Assembly (NCBI GenBank): GCA_023257655.1
Contig: JALRBQ010000095.1
Span: forward strand, 1-42,288
DNA from: Pseudomonadales bacterium
GTDB lineage: Bacteria > Pseudomonadota > Gammaproteobacteria > Pseudomonadales > Pseudohongiellaceae
Direction: 5' to 3'
Length of the DNA stretch: 42,288 nt
In this document: piece after piece, positions 24,660 to 33,748 of the stretch
How the letters are laid out: each line of letters starts with the position of its first letter
Position numbering within the stretch: the stretch's first letter is position 1
Position numbers and translations under genes: made by a program
Notes under the pieces: model-generated
Database searches by the model: none
Seen by the model: the letters and a program-made list of their open reading frames with translations, nothing else
Told to the model about the DNA's origin: nothing

Positions 24660-26330
24660 ATGCGCAACTTCATGGGTCTCATCTGCTTTACCGGAGCGCT
24701 CGCTGCGGCCAGCTTCGCCCCGGCCGCCCTAGCCGCGGATGAGGCACTCGCCATCATCGTGCCCGGAGGCGGTACCTACGGCAAACAGATTTCCACCAAC
24801 AACCCCCAGGCCCAGGCTTTCTTCAATCAGGGGCTGCGCATGGCGTATAGCTTCTATTTCCCGGAGTCTATCGCCTCCTATCAGGAAGCCTCCCGTCTGG
24901 ATCCCGCGAATCCCATGCCTTACTGGGGCCTGGCCCACGCCGCCGGACCCAATCCCAACAGTCGCTATGCTGGCATGCCCGATGACCCGCAGGGAGCCGG
25001 ACTCGCTGCCATTCGCACTGCGCTGGAACTGGCGAATAACGGCACCGAAATAGAACGTGACCTGATCAACGCCATGTTCGTGCTGTACAACAAGGACGCC
25101 ATTCCCGATAGCCGGGAACGCGACTTCGCCTATCTGGATGCCATGCGTCAACTCAAAGCGAAGTATCCCAATGACGCCGATATCGCCACCATCATGGCCG
25201 AATCATTCATGAATACCACGCGCTGGGACTACTGGGATGCCGACGGCAATCCACGCGGGGGTACTGCCGAAGCGAAAGCCGCTTTGGAAGATGCGATGCG
25301 ACTCGAGCACGATCATCCCGGTGCCAACCATCTGTACATCCACCTGATGGAGATGTCCTCGCAGCCGGAGTTGGCAATGCCAGCTGCGCAGAAACTGGAG
25401 TCCACCGTGCCAATCTCTGGCCACATGGTGCATATGCCAGGGCATATCTACCTGCGGGTCGGTGAGTATGAGAAGGCGATCGACATCAACGAGCGTTCAC
25501 AGATTGTGGACCTGCAGTTTGCCGATATCTGGGGCGGCACCAATTTCCCGAACATCGGTACCTATCCGCTGTCCCACAAGTCCCATTCGGCCCACGCGCT
25601 CGATTTCGTGCGCTATGCCAATTACCTGCAGGGCAACTATGCCGCCTCGTCAGAAGCGGGTGTTCGCAATGCCTCTACTATCGATCCGACGAGTCTCCGC
25701 GGGCAGAAGACGATCGCCCACGCCTTCCTGGTCGACAAGATATTCGGCAAGTGGGACAAGATTCATGCAGACAACGAGGCGATGAAGGCCAAACTTGAGT
25801 CGCCCTACCTGAAAGGCTTGTGGAGTTACACCATGGGCAGTGCCCACGTCGCGAAGGGCCACATCGCTGCCGCCGAGGCCGAGCAGGCCAACATCAAGGC
25901 GATGATCGCCGAGGGTGATGTCGACGACTACGGTGTGAGCCCGACACCGGCCTCCCACGTTTTGACCTTGGCGATGCACGCGCTGCTCGGCGAGATCGAG
26001 GAGGCGAAGGGCAATCTCGACGCCGCGATCCTGCACTATGGACATGCCGTGGACTATCAGGACAACCTCAGCTACACCGAGCCACCGGACTGGTCTCAAT
26101 CCATCCGGCTCTACCTGGGTGCTGCACTGCTGAAGGCCGGTCGCGCCGAAGAAGCCGAGGCAGTGTACCGCAAGGATCTCGAATGGAATCAGCAGAATGG
26201 CTGGACCACGTTCGGACTGGCCCAGGCGCTGCGTGCGCAGGGCAAGATCCAGGACGCAATCATTGCGGAACGACAGTTCCAGTCACTGTGGCGAAATGCT
26301 GACGTTACACTGGAGCGTTCTCGCTTGTAA
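24660..26330 (+). CDS. Exported tetratricopeptide-repeat protein of unknown function
   Basis: The 556-residue protein has a signal peptide (MRNFMGLICFTGALAAAS, cleavage near ALAAD). Repeated TPR-like helical pairs follow: AQAFFNQGLRMAYSFYFPESIASYQEASRLDPANPMPYWGLA-type at 50-95, others near 275-300 (HIYLRVGEYEKAIDIN), 430-460 and 470-540. A conserved-looking GHMVHMPGHIYLR segment contains His residues that could bind a metal. Proteins of this type are common in environmental bacteria without known function. AAAAGGAG lies upstream of the ATG. A TATACT hexamer at 24549 could be a -10, but its -35 is weak. A hairpin with a U-run follows the gene. Confidence 0.8.
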   Translation: MRNFMGLICFTGALAAASFAPAALAADEALAIIVPGGGTYGKQISTNNPQAQAFFNQGLRMAYSFYFPESIASYQEASRLDPANPMPYWGLAHAAGPNPNSRYAGMPDDPQGAGLAAIRTALELANNGTEIERDLINAMFVLYNKDAIPDSRERDFAYLDAMRQLKAKYPNDADIATIMAESFMNTTRWDYWDADGNPRGGTAEAKAALEDAMRLEHDHPGANHLYIHLMEMSSQPELAMPAAQKLESTVPISGHMVHMPGHIYLRVGEYEKAIDINERSQIVDLQFADIWGGTNFPNIGTYPLSHKSHSAHALDFVRYANYLQGNYAASSEAGVRNASTIDPTSLRGQKTIAHAFLVDKIFGKWDKIHADNEAMKAKLESPYLKGLWSYTMGSAHVAKGHIAAAEAEQANIKAMIAEGDVDDYGVSPTPASHVLTLAMHALLGEIEEAKGNLDAAILHYGHAVDYQDNLSYTEPPDWSQSIRLYLGAALLKAGRAEEAEAVYRKDLEWNQQNGWTTFGLAQALRAQGKIQDAIIAERQFQSLWRNADVTLERSRL

Positions 26331-26383
26331 AAACCAACTCTGAAACTCTCGAATTAAGTGGACAGAGTGAAAGCTAAACACAC

Positions 26384-26427
26384 AAACGGTGTCGCGATTC
26401 CAGTTCTCTGGAGCCGGCACCGTTTTT
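26384..26427 (+). terminator. Terminator-like hairpin between the TPR and alkylsulfatase genes
   Basis: AAACGGTG (26384-26391) pairs with CACCGTTT (26418-26425), and a nested stem TCCAG-TTCT-CTGGA lies inside. A short T-run ends at 26427. It begins 54 bp past the TPR stop and lies 19 bp before the alkylsulfatase ATG, so it could also affect that gene's translation. Confidence 0.5.
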
Positions 26428-26445
26428 GTCTCTGGAGACTTCACC

Positions 26446-28455
26446 ATGCACTGCATCCGCTCGGCTGTTAAGCCGCTTCTTCTCACATTCTGCTTCGGTC
26501 TCTCGGGACTGATGCTGCCCTCTGCGCTCATTGCCCAGGCACACTTTAATCCCAAGGGGTTCGAACCGAGTGCAACAACCCGTGCCCTGCAAGCACAACA
26601 GCGGGCGACGCTGCCGTTTGAGGACGAGCGCGATTTTGAAGAGTCCCGTCGTGGCTTTCTCGCAGCTCCGGCCTCGCGCCAAATTCTTGGACCCGGTGGC
26701 AATGTCGTGTGGGATATGAGCCGTTACGATTTTCTGCTGGGCGATACCGAATTCGACAGCATTCATCCTTCCCTGCAACGGCAGGCGACACTGAACATGA
26801 ATTTCGGTCTGTACGAAGTGGTGCCGGATTTCATTTATCAGGTTCGCGGTTTCGATCTGGCGAACATGACACTCGTCAAGGGAGAGACCGGATGGATACT
26901 GTTCGATGTGTTATTGACGAGTCAGACGGCGGCCGCGGCGCTGGCACTCGCGAATGAGCAACTCGGAACGCGTCCGGTTAAAGCCATCGTGTATTCCCAT
27001 TCCCACGTCGATCACTTCGGTGGCGTGCTGGGGGTGGTCAGTGAGGCTGACGTGCTTGCTGGCACAGTGCAGGTGATTGCGCCTGTGGGCTTCATGCAGG
27101 AGGCGGTTTCGGAAAACGTCTACGCCGGTAACGCCATGTCGCGACGTTCCGGACTACAATATGGCCGCGTCATTCCCCAGAGTCCGTTCGGTCAGGTCGA
27201 TTCAGCCATCGGCAAGGCGCTGGCGGCGGGCACCACTGGATTGATCGCACCGTCGCTCACGATCACCGGAGATTTCGAGGAGCACGTTGTCGATGGTATT
27301 CGCATCGTATTCCAGAATACGCCGGGTACCGAGGCGCCGGCAGAAATGAATGCCTGGTTTCCCGACAGCAAGGTGTTCTGGGCGGCGGAAAACATCACCG
27401 CGACAATTCATAATATCTACACACTGCGTGGGGCTCTCGTACGCGATGCCCTGCAGTGGTCGAAGCAGATCAACGAAGCGCTCTACCGGTTTGGACAAGA
27501 TGCTGAGGTGATGGTGTCTTCACACAATTGGCCACGTTGGGGCAATGCGCGCATTCGTGAAGTCATGCGCGCCCAGCGGGATGCCTATGCCAACCTCAAT
27601 AATCAGGTGCTGTTTTTGGCCAATCAGGGCGTCACCATCAACGAGATACACAACGAGTACAAGGTGCCGATGAGTCTGCAGCAGCAGTGGAGCGTGCGGC
27701 AGTACCATGGCTCTGAGATGCACAACTCGCGCGCGGTGATCAATCGCTACCTCGGATATTGGGATGGGAATCCTGCGACCCTGGCGCCAGTCTCTCCCGA
27801 CGAGTCGGCACCATTGTACGTTGAGATGATGGGAGGAGCGGCACCGATTCTGGCGCGTGCCCGTGAATTGCACGCCGCCGGGGAATACCGTCTGGCAATG
27901 GAAATTCTCAACAAGCTGGTCTATGCCGAGCCCGGCAACGCCGAAGCCAAGGACTTGCTGGCGGCTGTCTTTGAACAGCTCGGTTATCAATACGAAAGTG
28001 CCAGCATGCGTAATGTGTTTCTGGGCGCTGCACAGGAGCTCAGAAACGGCGCGCCACCAGTGGGACCGCCGCGCGGCACGAGTCCGAGCCTGGCACGCGC
28101 CATGACAACGAGTCAGTGGTGGGATGCGACGGCGATTCGCGTCGACAGCAGCATCGCCGACGGCATGGCTTTCACGATCAACTTCATAACACCAGATACG
28201 GGTCAACGCTTCATCATCGAGATGAGCGGCGGCACGCTTACGAATATCGAAGGTTATGAAGCGGAGACCGCCGATGCGACAATAACTCTCGATCGTAGTG
28301 AACTCGACCGGGTGATCATGGGACAGACAACACTCGCTGAGTTGTTGCAATCAGGCGCGGGTTCCGTGCAGGGTAACGCCGGCGTATTGCAGAAACTGGC
28401 ATCGGTGCTCGTCGACTTCGATCCGGGCTTTGAGATCATGCCGGGAACGCGTTGA
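26446..28455 (+). CDS. Exported alkylsulfatase (SdsA/BDS1 family metallo-beta-lactamase fold)
   Basis: These class III sulfatases use two zinc ions to cleave alkyl sulfate esters such as dodecyl sulfate. From ATG 26446 (GGAG 8 nt upstream) the protein has 669 residues with a signal peptide ending ALIAQ. The zinc motif H185-S-H187-V-D189-H190 lies in YSHSHVDHFGG. Further blocks are QNTPGTEAPAEMNAWFP and VFWAAENITATIHNIYTLRGA, then the dimerisation domain (RYLGYWDGNP...A), and a C-terminal SCP2-like domain (about 530-669). All are in the order of SdsA1. The frame is open to 26389, but those 19 residues precede the signal peptide and overlap the hairpin. Substrate range cannot be read from sequence. 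Confidence 0.92.
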   Translation: MHCIRSAVKPLLLTFCFGLSGLMLPSALIAQAHFNPKGFEPSATTRALQAQQRATLPFEDERDFEESRRGFLAAPASRQILGPGGNVVWDMSRYDFLLGDTEFDSIHPSLQRQATLNMNFGLYEVVPDFIYQVRGFDLANMTLVKGETGWILFDVLLTSQTAAAALALANEQLGTRPVKAIVYSHSHVDHFGGVLGVVSEADVLAGTVQVIAPVGFMQEAVSENVYAGNAMSRRSGLQYGRVIPQSPFGQVDSAIGKALAAGTTGLIAPSLTITGDFEEHVVDGIRIVFQNTPGTEAPAEMNAWFPDSKVFWAAENITATIHNIYTLRGALVRDALQWSKQINEALYRFGQDAEVMVSSHNWPRWGNARIREVMRAQRDAYANLNNQVLFLANQGVTINEIHNEYKVPMSLQQQWSVRQYHGSEMHNSRAVINRYLGYWDGNPATLAPVSPDESAPLYVEMMGGAAPILARARELHAAGEYRLAMEILNKLVYAEPGNAEAKDLLAAVFEQLGYQYESASMRNVFLGAAQELRNGAPPVGPPRGTSPSLARAMTTSQWWDATAIRVDSSIADGMAFTINFITPDTGQRFIIEMSGGTLTNIEGYEAETADATITLDRSELDRVIMGQTTLAELLQSGAGSVQGNAGVLQKLASVLVDFDPGFEIMPGTR

Positions 28456-28477
28456 GTAAGGCTGGCGGTGGGAGCGA

Positions 28478-29368
28478 TCAGGCCCGACGGACGTGAGTGT
28501 CTTCCTGTTCGGCTGCGAACAAGTTCAGCAGGAACGGGCGCAGGCTGGCGATGACAACCGGCTCATTCAGCAGCGGCGCATGTCCGATACCGGGGACTTC
28601 CACGAGTCTCGCCTTCGTGTGGCGTCGTAGCATGCGCCGTGCTACCCGATCGGAAAGCAGGTCGGAAGTCTCGCCGCGAATCAGCAGCAAGGGAAACTTC
28701 TTCAAACCCGAGAACATCCGCCAGGCGAGATATTGTGCAGTTGGCGGAGGCGCAGCGCTGACAAACGAGTCAGCGATGTGCGGGTCGTAGTCCATGATCA
28801 CAGTCCCATCTTCACGTTCGCGACAGGTGCGACGCGCAAACGCCATCCAGTCGTCGTCATCGTAGGCCGGGAAGACGGCCTCATTGAACATTTTCACGGA
28901 GGCTGCCGCTGCCTGCCAATCGGCCATGGCTTGACTGCGGCCGACGTATTTGCCGATGCGGCGCAGGCCACTGGGTCTAACCTCGGGACCGATGTCATTC
29001 ATGACGATACCGATGATCCGATCCGGTATCAGGGGCGCGAGCAACATCGACATGAGTCCGCCCATCGAGGTACCAATCAATACGACTCGAGTCTGCAGAA
29101 TGTCCAGCAGGGTCAACACATCACGCACATATACCGGCGGAATGTAGTTCATGGGATTCGGATCGTACTGGGATTCACCGCGGCCGCGAACATCCAGGCC
29201 AACGAAGCGGCAGTCGAGATCGAGCGCCTCGATCATGGGTTCGAAATCTTTGTGGTTGCGAGTCAGGCCATGCAGGCACAACACGGTGTGGGCAGCGTCT
29301 TCCGGACCGTAACTGAAGGCTTTCAGTGCGAGTCCATCAAATGACGTGAAGGGAATAACGCGGGCCAT
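28478..29368 (-). CDS. Alpha/beta hydrolase
   Basis: The 296-residue cytoplasmic protein of the alpha/beta hydrolase fold has the oxyanion-hole segment LCLHGLTRNHKDF, the nucleophile motif G-T-S-M-G-G, an acidic residue near LLIRGETSDLL and the His in PGIGHAPLLNEP. GLDVRGRGESQYDP is the usual strand after the first helix. The nearest remembered relatives are generic esterases, lactonases and 3-oxoadipate enol-lactonase-like proteins. The substrate cannot be inferred from neighbours: it converges with the alkylsulfatase. Confidence 0.85.
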   Translation of the reverse strand: MARVIPFTSFDGLALKAFSYGPEDAAHTVLCLHGLTRNHKDFEPMIEALDLDCRFVGLDVRGRGESQYDPNPMNYIPPVYVRDVLTLLDILQTRVVLIGTSMGGLMSMLLAPLIPDRIIGIVMNDIGPEVRPSGLRRIGKYVGRSQAMADWQAAAASVKMFNEAVFPAYDDDDWMAFARRTCREREDGTVIMDYDPHIADSFVSAAPPPTAQYLAWRMFSGLKKFPLLLIRGETSDLLSDRVARRMLRRHTKARLVEVPGIGHAPLLNEPVVIASLRPFLLNLFAAEQEDTHVRRA

Positions 29369-29517
29369 TAGTGTTCGCCATTACCTGCCGATGAGGCCGG
29401 GAGGTGTCGTTCTGCCAGTCGTGCCAAGCATGAGCCGGGTGACGAGCTGAGTGTACGCGAATCGGGCAGAGAAAAAAGCCCCGGTAAACCTGGGCAAACA
29501 TTACGAGCGGAGAGAAA

Positions 29518-29742
29518 CTATTTGGCAGCGGACTTGGCGCTGCCGTGTTCACCCAGGATCTCGAACTCGGTGAAGACATTGCCACGAATCGCATTCGCTC
29601 GGGCGCCTGTTTTGTCAACGACTTCGTAAAATCCGATCCGCGTCTGCCCTTTGGTGGTCTCGGCGCTTGCGGTTACGGTCGCGAGTTGAGCGACTACGGT
29701 ATGAAGGAATTCGTGAATATCAAGACGGTCTGTGTGGCCTGA
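29518..29742 (+). pseudogene. C-terminal remnant of an aldehyde dehydrogenase (succinate-semialdehyde type)
   Basis: The frame reads LFGSGLGAAVFTQDLELGED, a SGACFVNDFVKSDPRLPFGG segment and a GYGRELSDYGMKEFVNIKTV ending. This is the last 75 residues or so of an NAD(P)-dependent succinate-semialdehyde dehydrogenase-like protein. The coenzyme-binding part, catalytic Cys and Glu are missing: an in-frame stop lies at 29485-29487, and the 150 bp before it (29369-29517) show no other ALDH sequence. Expression is unlikely. It converges with the GntR gene. Confidence 0.82.
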
Positions 29743-29782
29743 CGCAAAGAAAATTTCGCCATCAGGGAATCGAGAGCGCGGC

Positions 29783-30520
29783 CTAGGTGAATTGCCTGAA
29801 ATTTCGATTCGTATACAGCTGCTGAACCGTCACCTGACTCGCTTTTTCCTGGCTATTGCGAATATGCACCGTCATCTCGGCCTGTGCAGTCGCGAGATCG
29901 CCACATAGGAGCAGGTGGCAGATGCGGTGGTGCTCTTCATAGGTTTCACTGACACTCTTCTCATCTGGCCATCCCAGAAGGCGCACCCCGCGAATCTTCT
30001 GATTGATGTCGGCAATAAAATTCTGCAGCACCGTGTTGTGGGACAACTTTGCCGGATCGACGTGAAAAATTTCGGCCGCGAGTTTGAGCTCGTGCGTAAC
30101 CTGTACGCCGAATTCGCAGCGTGCCGGATCCCACTGCTGCGCGAGCACCTGTAACTGCGCATTATCCGTCTGCCGCGAAATCTCGGTCAGCACCATATTC
30201 TCCAGCGTGACACGGACATCGTAGTACTGTGAGATCTGCGACAGTTCAATCTTGCGGATGAAGCAGCCTTGCTTCGGTTTTATCTTCAGCAATTTGTCCG
30301 ATTCAAGTTTGTGCAGCGCCGCCCGAATGGGCGTGCGACTCACCGCAAAATAGTCGGCGAGTTGTGACTCGGTGATGCGCGCACCTGGCTGAATCTCGAG
30401 GCTGTTGATCATTTCGCGCAAGGTGGTATAGATCTCCTGCGCGCTCAGCCTGGCCTTGTCCTCGGTCACGATCGCGGACTCGGGTGGGTCCAGCGGCTTG
30501 GATTGCGATGACTGTTCCAT
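29783..30520 (-). CDS. GntR-family transcriptional regulator (FCD/FadR type)
   Basis: The 245-residue protein has an N-terminal winged helix (about residues 25-90: AQEIYTTLREMINSLEIQPGARITESQLADYFAVSRTPIRAALHKLE-type, ending KQGCFIRKI). An all-helical FCD effector domain follows, with metal-ligand-like residues (SVSETYEEHHRICHLLLCGD). Such regulators usually respond to small carboxylic acids. It starts 15 bp after the stop of the threonine-aldolase-family gene, so the two form one transcript and it probably regulates that unit. Confidence 0.92.
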   Translation of the reverse strand: MEQSSQSKPLDPPESAIVTEDKARLSAQEIYTTLREMINSLEIQPGARITESQLADYFAVSRTPIRAALHKLESDKLLKIKPKQGCFIRKIELSQISQYYDVRVTLENMVLTEISRQTDNAQLQVLAQQWDPARCEFGVQVTHELKLAAEIFHVDPAKLSHNTVLQNFIADINQKIRGVRLLGWPDEKSVSETYEEHHRICHLLLCGDLATAQAEMTVHIRNSQEKASQVTVQQLYTNRNFRQFT

Positions 30521-30535
30521 GCTTTGAACAACCTC

Positions 30536-31591
30536 TTACGACTGCGTCTGAACCTGTAATACGTCTTCAAAGATCGTAATGATCTCTTCATCGGAGAATT
30601 CCAGCGTCGCATCGCCTACCGTGAACTCACAGCGACTCATCCCCGCCACTGGTGCATCGGTCCAGATCGGCAGATTCAGTTTTGCCGCGGTATACCCCTG
30701 TAGTCGTGCTGTCAGTATCTCCGGCTCGAGTGGCAGCACGACATGAAACATATTGGTCTGCACCGTGGCCGGGATAATCGTCAGTCCGAAGTGTTGCTGC
30801 AAGAGCTGGGCGATCTGTTTCGCCTTCGCCACGTAGTCGGGAAACCGGTCGAGGCGTCGGGTGTAGTTCAAGCGGGCGGGCAGGGCGAGTGCATAGATTT
30901 GATAGAGATTGCCGCCGAAGCGTCGAATCCAGGTCCTCGCCTGCTGAATGAAGTCGGCAGAGCCGAGCAGCATGGAACCTGAGGTGGAACCAAAACCCTT
31001 GTAGAAAGACAGGAAAACCGAGTCAGCTCCCGCAACGATCTCAGCGACAGAGTGGCCGAAATGGGTGGCGGTCTCGAACACCCGGGCGCCATCGATGTGC
31101 AGGCGAATGCCCCTGTCCCGACACAGCCTCTTGATCGCACACCACTGATCCCAGGTCGGCAACTCGCCGCCCAGTGACCGCAGGGGCAGTTCGTAGATCA
31201 GGCTCGATACTGAATCAGCGGAGAGTGAATCCAGATCGTCAGCCAAGGGCATGCGATCGGCTGTACCGATCAGCTGTACCTCAAATTTCAGCAGTTCGCG
31301 GTACGCCTCTTCCTCGTGGTTGATCAAGTGGCAGGTTTCGTGACAGGCGAAGCGTTCAAGGCCTGAGTCCAACGCCCACAACTTGATTGCGACCAGCTGT
31401 GCCATGACGCCACTGGGCAGGAATACCGCGGCTTCGAGACCCAGCTTTGCGGCCAGTTCAGCTTCGAAGTTGTTGAGAAAGGCGCCCTCGCCATACCTGT
31501 CGATATCTGCTTCCGTCGACTCGAGGTAGTGCTGCATCTCGGCATACAGCTCGGGCAAGGCACGCAGTCGGTGGCCGCACAGGTTTTTCAT
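30536..31591 (-). CDS. Threonine-aldolase family PLP enzyme (beta-eliminating lyase)
   Basis: From ATG 31591 (AAGGG about 8 nt upstream) the protein has 351 residues. It is a fold-type I PLP enzyme with a cofactor-stacking His region (FACHETCHLINHEEEAYREL), the Asp that contacts the pyridine nitrogen (IRLHIDGARVFE) and the PLP Lys198 in SFYKGFGSTSG. The family cleaves threonine or allo-threonine, or related beta-hydroxy amino acids, to glycine and an aldehyde. The frame is open 42 codons upstream, but that part is not family-like. A -10-like TATACT lies about 30 nt upstream of the start. Exact substrate uncertain. Confidence 0.87.
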   Translation of the reverse strand: MKNLCGHRLRALPELYAEMQHYLESTEADIDRYGEGAFLNNFEAELAAKLGLEAAVFLPSGVMAQLVAIKLWALDSGLERFACHETCHLINHEEEAYRELLKFEVQLIGTADRMPLADDLDSLSADSVSSLIYELPLRSLGGELPTWDQWCAIKRLCRDRGIRLHIDGARVFETATHFGHSVAEIVAGADSVFLSFYKGFGSTSGSMLLGSADFIQQARTWIRRFGGNLYQIYALALPARLNYTRRLDRFPDYVAKAKQIAQLLQQHFGLTIIPATVQTNMFHVVLPLEPEILTARLQGYTAAKLNLPIWTDAPVAGMSRCEFTVGDATLEFSDEEIITIFEDVLQVQTQS

Positions 31592-31904
31592 CGGCAATCC
31601 CTTTCTGGAAGTCTTGCCACAGTATAGTGATATGTCCCTCCGAAGTCCCCTGCCGGCTGCTGCCTGGATCCTCGCCATCGCAAGGCTTGCCTCGGCTGAA
31701 CTCACACGGGCAGGCAATCATCGCGTCGGGTGACCACGGGCACTTCCCCTTTATAGCGGCCCTGCTAGACTGTGCGTCAAACAAGAAGAACAGGCACCTG
31801 TGACCTGTCCCAGCGCCCGGTAGCCTCTCTTCCTATTTAAACCTCATACCTACAACTCATGCCCACAACCTGATACGGGTTTCCAGCGACTGGAGGCTTA
31901 TTCA
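31592..31904. other. Divergent intergenic region (313 bp)
   Basis: It separates the threonine-aldolase-family gene (minus) from the retropepsin-like gene (plus). TATACT on the minus strand (31621-31626) is a likely -10 for the former, with no good -35. CCAGCGACTGG and GGAGG near 31885-31896 precede the plus-strand gene. No known riboswitch was recognised. Confidence 0.4.
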
Positions 31905-32756
31905 ATGGCTCGCTCATCCTTCCTTTCTGCCTTAGCGTTAGTGCTGTTTTCACCGGCTGTGCTGGCACAGTCAGATAACTGCGCCGAGATCACGCCGCGT
32001 GCGGGCTTCAATACCGTTGCCATGCAGGCAGGCGGTCGCCCGACGGCAGCGGTACTCAATACCGGCATCCTGCCAATCGGCATCTCGAAGTCGCTGGCAG
32101 AGAGTCTCGGCGCGAACATTGAGCCTGTGCCCAGTCGCAACCGTGTCTGGTCGGCGATTCCGGCGATTGTCGGTCAGGTGGGCGATGTGCCGATCACCTT
32201 GTTCGAGCAGGATCTCGAGATCGACCGGATGTACGTGCTGGATAATCCCGGCGAGTTCGTCTATCTGAGCCTGCTGATGTTCGACAGTTTCGTGATTCAG
32301 ATGAATCTGGCACAGTCGAAGCTGTGCTTCATGAAACGCAGCGCCGTCAATCTGAAAGAGTCGGCAAATCTGAAAATGAAGCTGTTGCAGGGGCGCATGG
32401 CGATCCAGGTGGCGATCAATAAGCAAGAGCCCGTGTGGCTGGATGTGCAACTGGAATATCCCGGCGCGCTGCGTTTAACCCGTGACGCTGCGATTGAACT
32501 CGGATTAACCAGCGAGGACAGCAGCGCTACGAGCAGCACCGTCGACACACTGATGTTCGGTCCGTATGAACTGGGAAATATCAATGTTGCCTTTCCGGGC
32601 GCGCTCACTGCAGGGGGGGATCAGGCCGCCCAGCAACGCATGGGGCGTCGCAGTGGCGGACAGCAGGCCAGCGGCGCGGTGGGGTATGAAGTGCTGAAGC
32701 ATTTCGTGACAACGTTCGATCTCGAGACGGAGCGCATGAACGTCTATGTCCCCTGA
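31905..32756 (+). CDS. Exported retropepsin-like protein lacking the catalytic Asp
   Basis: The 283-residue protein has a signal peptide ending PAVLAQ. Two halves resemble single retropepsin-type domains: residues 35-150 (RPTAAVLNTGILPIGISKSLAESLG) and 155-283 (VWLDVQLEYPGALRLTRDAAIELGL, then SGAVGYEVLKHFVTTFDLE). The first D-T-G is N52-T-G and the second is replaced by Y-P-G. The active-site Asp is therefore missing in both halves, and the protein is probably a non-catalytic binding or scaffold member of the periplasm. GGAGG lies 9 nt before the ATG. Confidence 0.7.
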   Translation: MARSSFLSALALVLFSPAVLAQSDNCAEITPRAGFNTVAMQAGGRPTAAVLNTGILPIGISKSLAESLGANIEPVPSRNRVWSAIPAIVGQVGDVPITLFEQDLEIDRMYVLDNPGEFVYLSLLMFDSFVIQMNLAQSKLCFMKRSAVNLKESANLKMKLLQGRMAIQVAINKQEPVWLDVQLEYPGALRLTRDAAIELGLTSEDSSATSSTVDTLMFGPYELGNINVAFPGALTAGGDQAAQQRMGRRSGGQQASGAVGYEVLKHFVTTFDLETERMNVYVP

Positions 32757-32950
32757 TCGGGGTCGGCTTTAACGGGGCGGCCCGAGCCACAGCCACCTCT
32801 ACCCTGACGACCCGCGATACCCTGCCGACCGTGACAGATAACGCCGTTACTTAACCGTAAACTCACGTTAGCGACCGGCGGCGACGTTGAACCGAACCGA
32901 TCCCGGGCGTAAGCTGGGTTCCTCCTGCCTGTCTGACGAGGTAACCCGCC

Positions 32951-33499
32951 ATGGCCTTATCCCGCAAGACGCGCTCGGTTGGAACCGGCGCATTCCTTAC
33001 CGCTTGCTTCGTTCTGGGTATCAGCACCGCGCTCCATGCCCAGCAATCCCCCTCGTTGCCGTATCATCCGGATGCCACGCTCGTCGAAGTGATGGATGCC
33101 ATTATCATGCCGGCGGCAAATTCCCTGTGGAATGCCATCGCCGTCGATGTCACACCGGAAGGCATCGTCGAGAAGGGACCGGAGACTGACGAAGACTGGG
33201 CCACGCTACGTGCCAGTGCGGTTGAACTCGCCGAGGCGAGCAACCTGATCGTCATTCCCGGTCGCGCAGTGGCGGCACCGGACGTGGAGAGCCCCGAATA
33301 TGAACTGAGCCCGACCCAGATCGCCGAGCTGATGCAATCCCATTGGTCAGACTGGGTAGCACACAGCGAAGCCCTGCATCGGGTTGCCCAGACTTCCATC
33401 CTGATGATCGATGCCCGCAACGCGAAAGGGCTCAGTGATGCTGGCGGTGACCTCGATGCCGCGTGCGAGAGCTGCCATCAGCAGTTTTGGTATCCCTGA
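32951..33499 (+). CDS. Exported cytochrome c'-like protein
   Basis: The 182-residue protein has a signal peptide ending ALHAQ. The mature part is mostly helical, with a single heme-binding motif C172-E-S-C175-H176 six residues from the C-terminus. This position of CxxCH at the end of a four-helix bundle is that of cytochromes c'. Long inserts (residues 64-84 and 100-120) make it larger than the typical 130-residue mature protein. Expected in the periplasm, binding a c-type heme; partner unknown. The 194 bp before it (32757-32950) hold only a GAGG ribosome site and no recognised element. Confidence 0.78.
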   Translation: MALSRKTRSVGTGAFLTACFVLGISTALHAQQSPSLPYHPDATLVEVMDAIIMPAANSLWNAIAVDVTPEGIVEKGPETDEDWATLRASAVELAEASNLIVIPGRAVAAPDVESPEYELSPTQIAELMQSHWSDWVAHSEALHRVAQTSILMIDARNAKGLSDAGGDLDAACESCHQQFWYP

Positions 33500-33529
33500 A
33501 ATTGAACCGCGATCCCCGTCATCGAAACA

Positions 33530-33558
33530 TTAACGGTTTACCCTAAATCGAGTAAACT
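33530..33558 (+). promoter_or_regulatory. Promoter of tRNA-Pro
   Basis: TTAACG (33530-33535) and TAAACT (33553-33558) are separated by 17 bp, and the mature tRNA begins 18 bp after the -10. Each hexamer matches the sigma70 consensus at four of six positions. Confidence 0.6.
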
Positions 33559-33575
33559 AGTGCGGCATTCGGTAT

Positions 33576-33652
33576 CGGGGTGTAGCTCAGCCTGGTAGAG
33601 CACTGTCTTCGGGAGGCAGGGGTCGTGGGTTCAAATCCCGCCACCCCGACCA
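33576..33652 (+). tRNA. tRNA-Pro, anticodon CGG
   Basis: The 77-nt sequence folds as a cloverleaf: acceptor CGGGGTG pairing with CACCCCG, D-arm with AGCTCAGCCTGGTAGAGC, and an anticodon stem CTGTC/GGCAG around loop TTCGGGA (anticodon CGG, followed by G37). The T-arm contains GGTTCAAATCC, and CCA is encoded. C1 at the 5' end and A73 are as in bacterial proline tRNAs. It reads CCG codons. It stands alone, between the cytochrome c'-like and metallo-hydrolase genes. Confidence 0.97.
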
Positions 33653-33658
33653 ATTGCA

Positions 33659-33680
33659 CGGTGGACCCAGCGGTCCGCCG
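33659..33680 (+). terminator. Hairpin 6 nt after tRNA-Pro
   Basis: A 9-bp stem (CGGTGGACC pairing with GGTCCGCCG, one G-U pair) with loop CAGC follows the CCA end closely. Only a short T-run follows (GATTTCCC), so it may be a weak terminator or a 3'-processing hairpin. Confidence 0.45.
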
Positions 33681-33748
33681 GATTTCCCGCACGATCTCCC
33701 GTCTTTTCCGGTTGGAAGAGTCAGCAAGAATAACGATGGAGACAGCGC

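Noticed and set aside
31592..31770. Glycine riboswitch upstream of the threonine-aldolase-family gene
   Set aside because: The leader lacks the conserved GGAGAG and CCGAAGGGG-type core blocks of glycine riboswitches.
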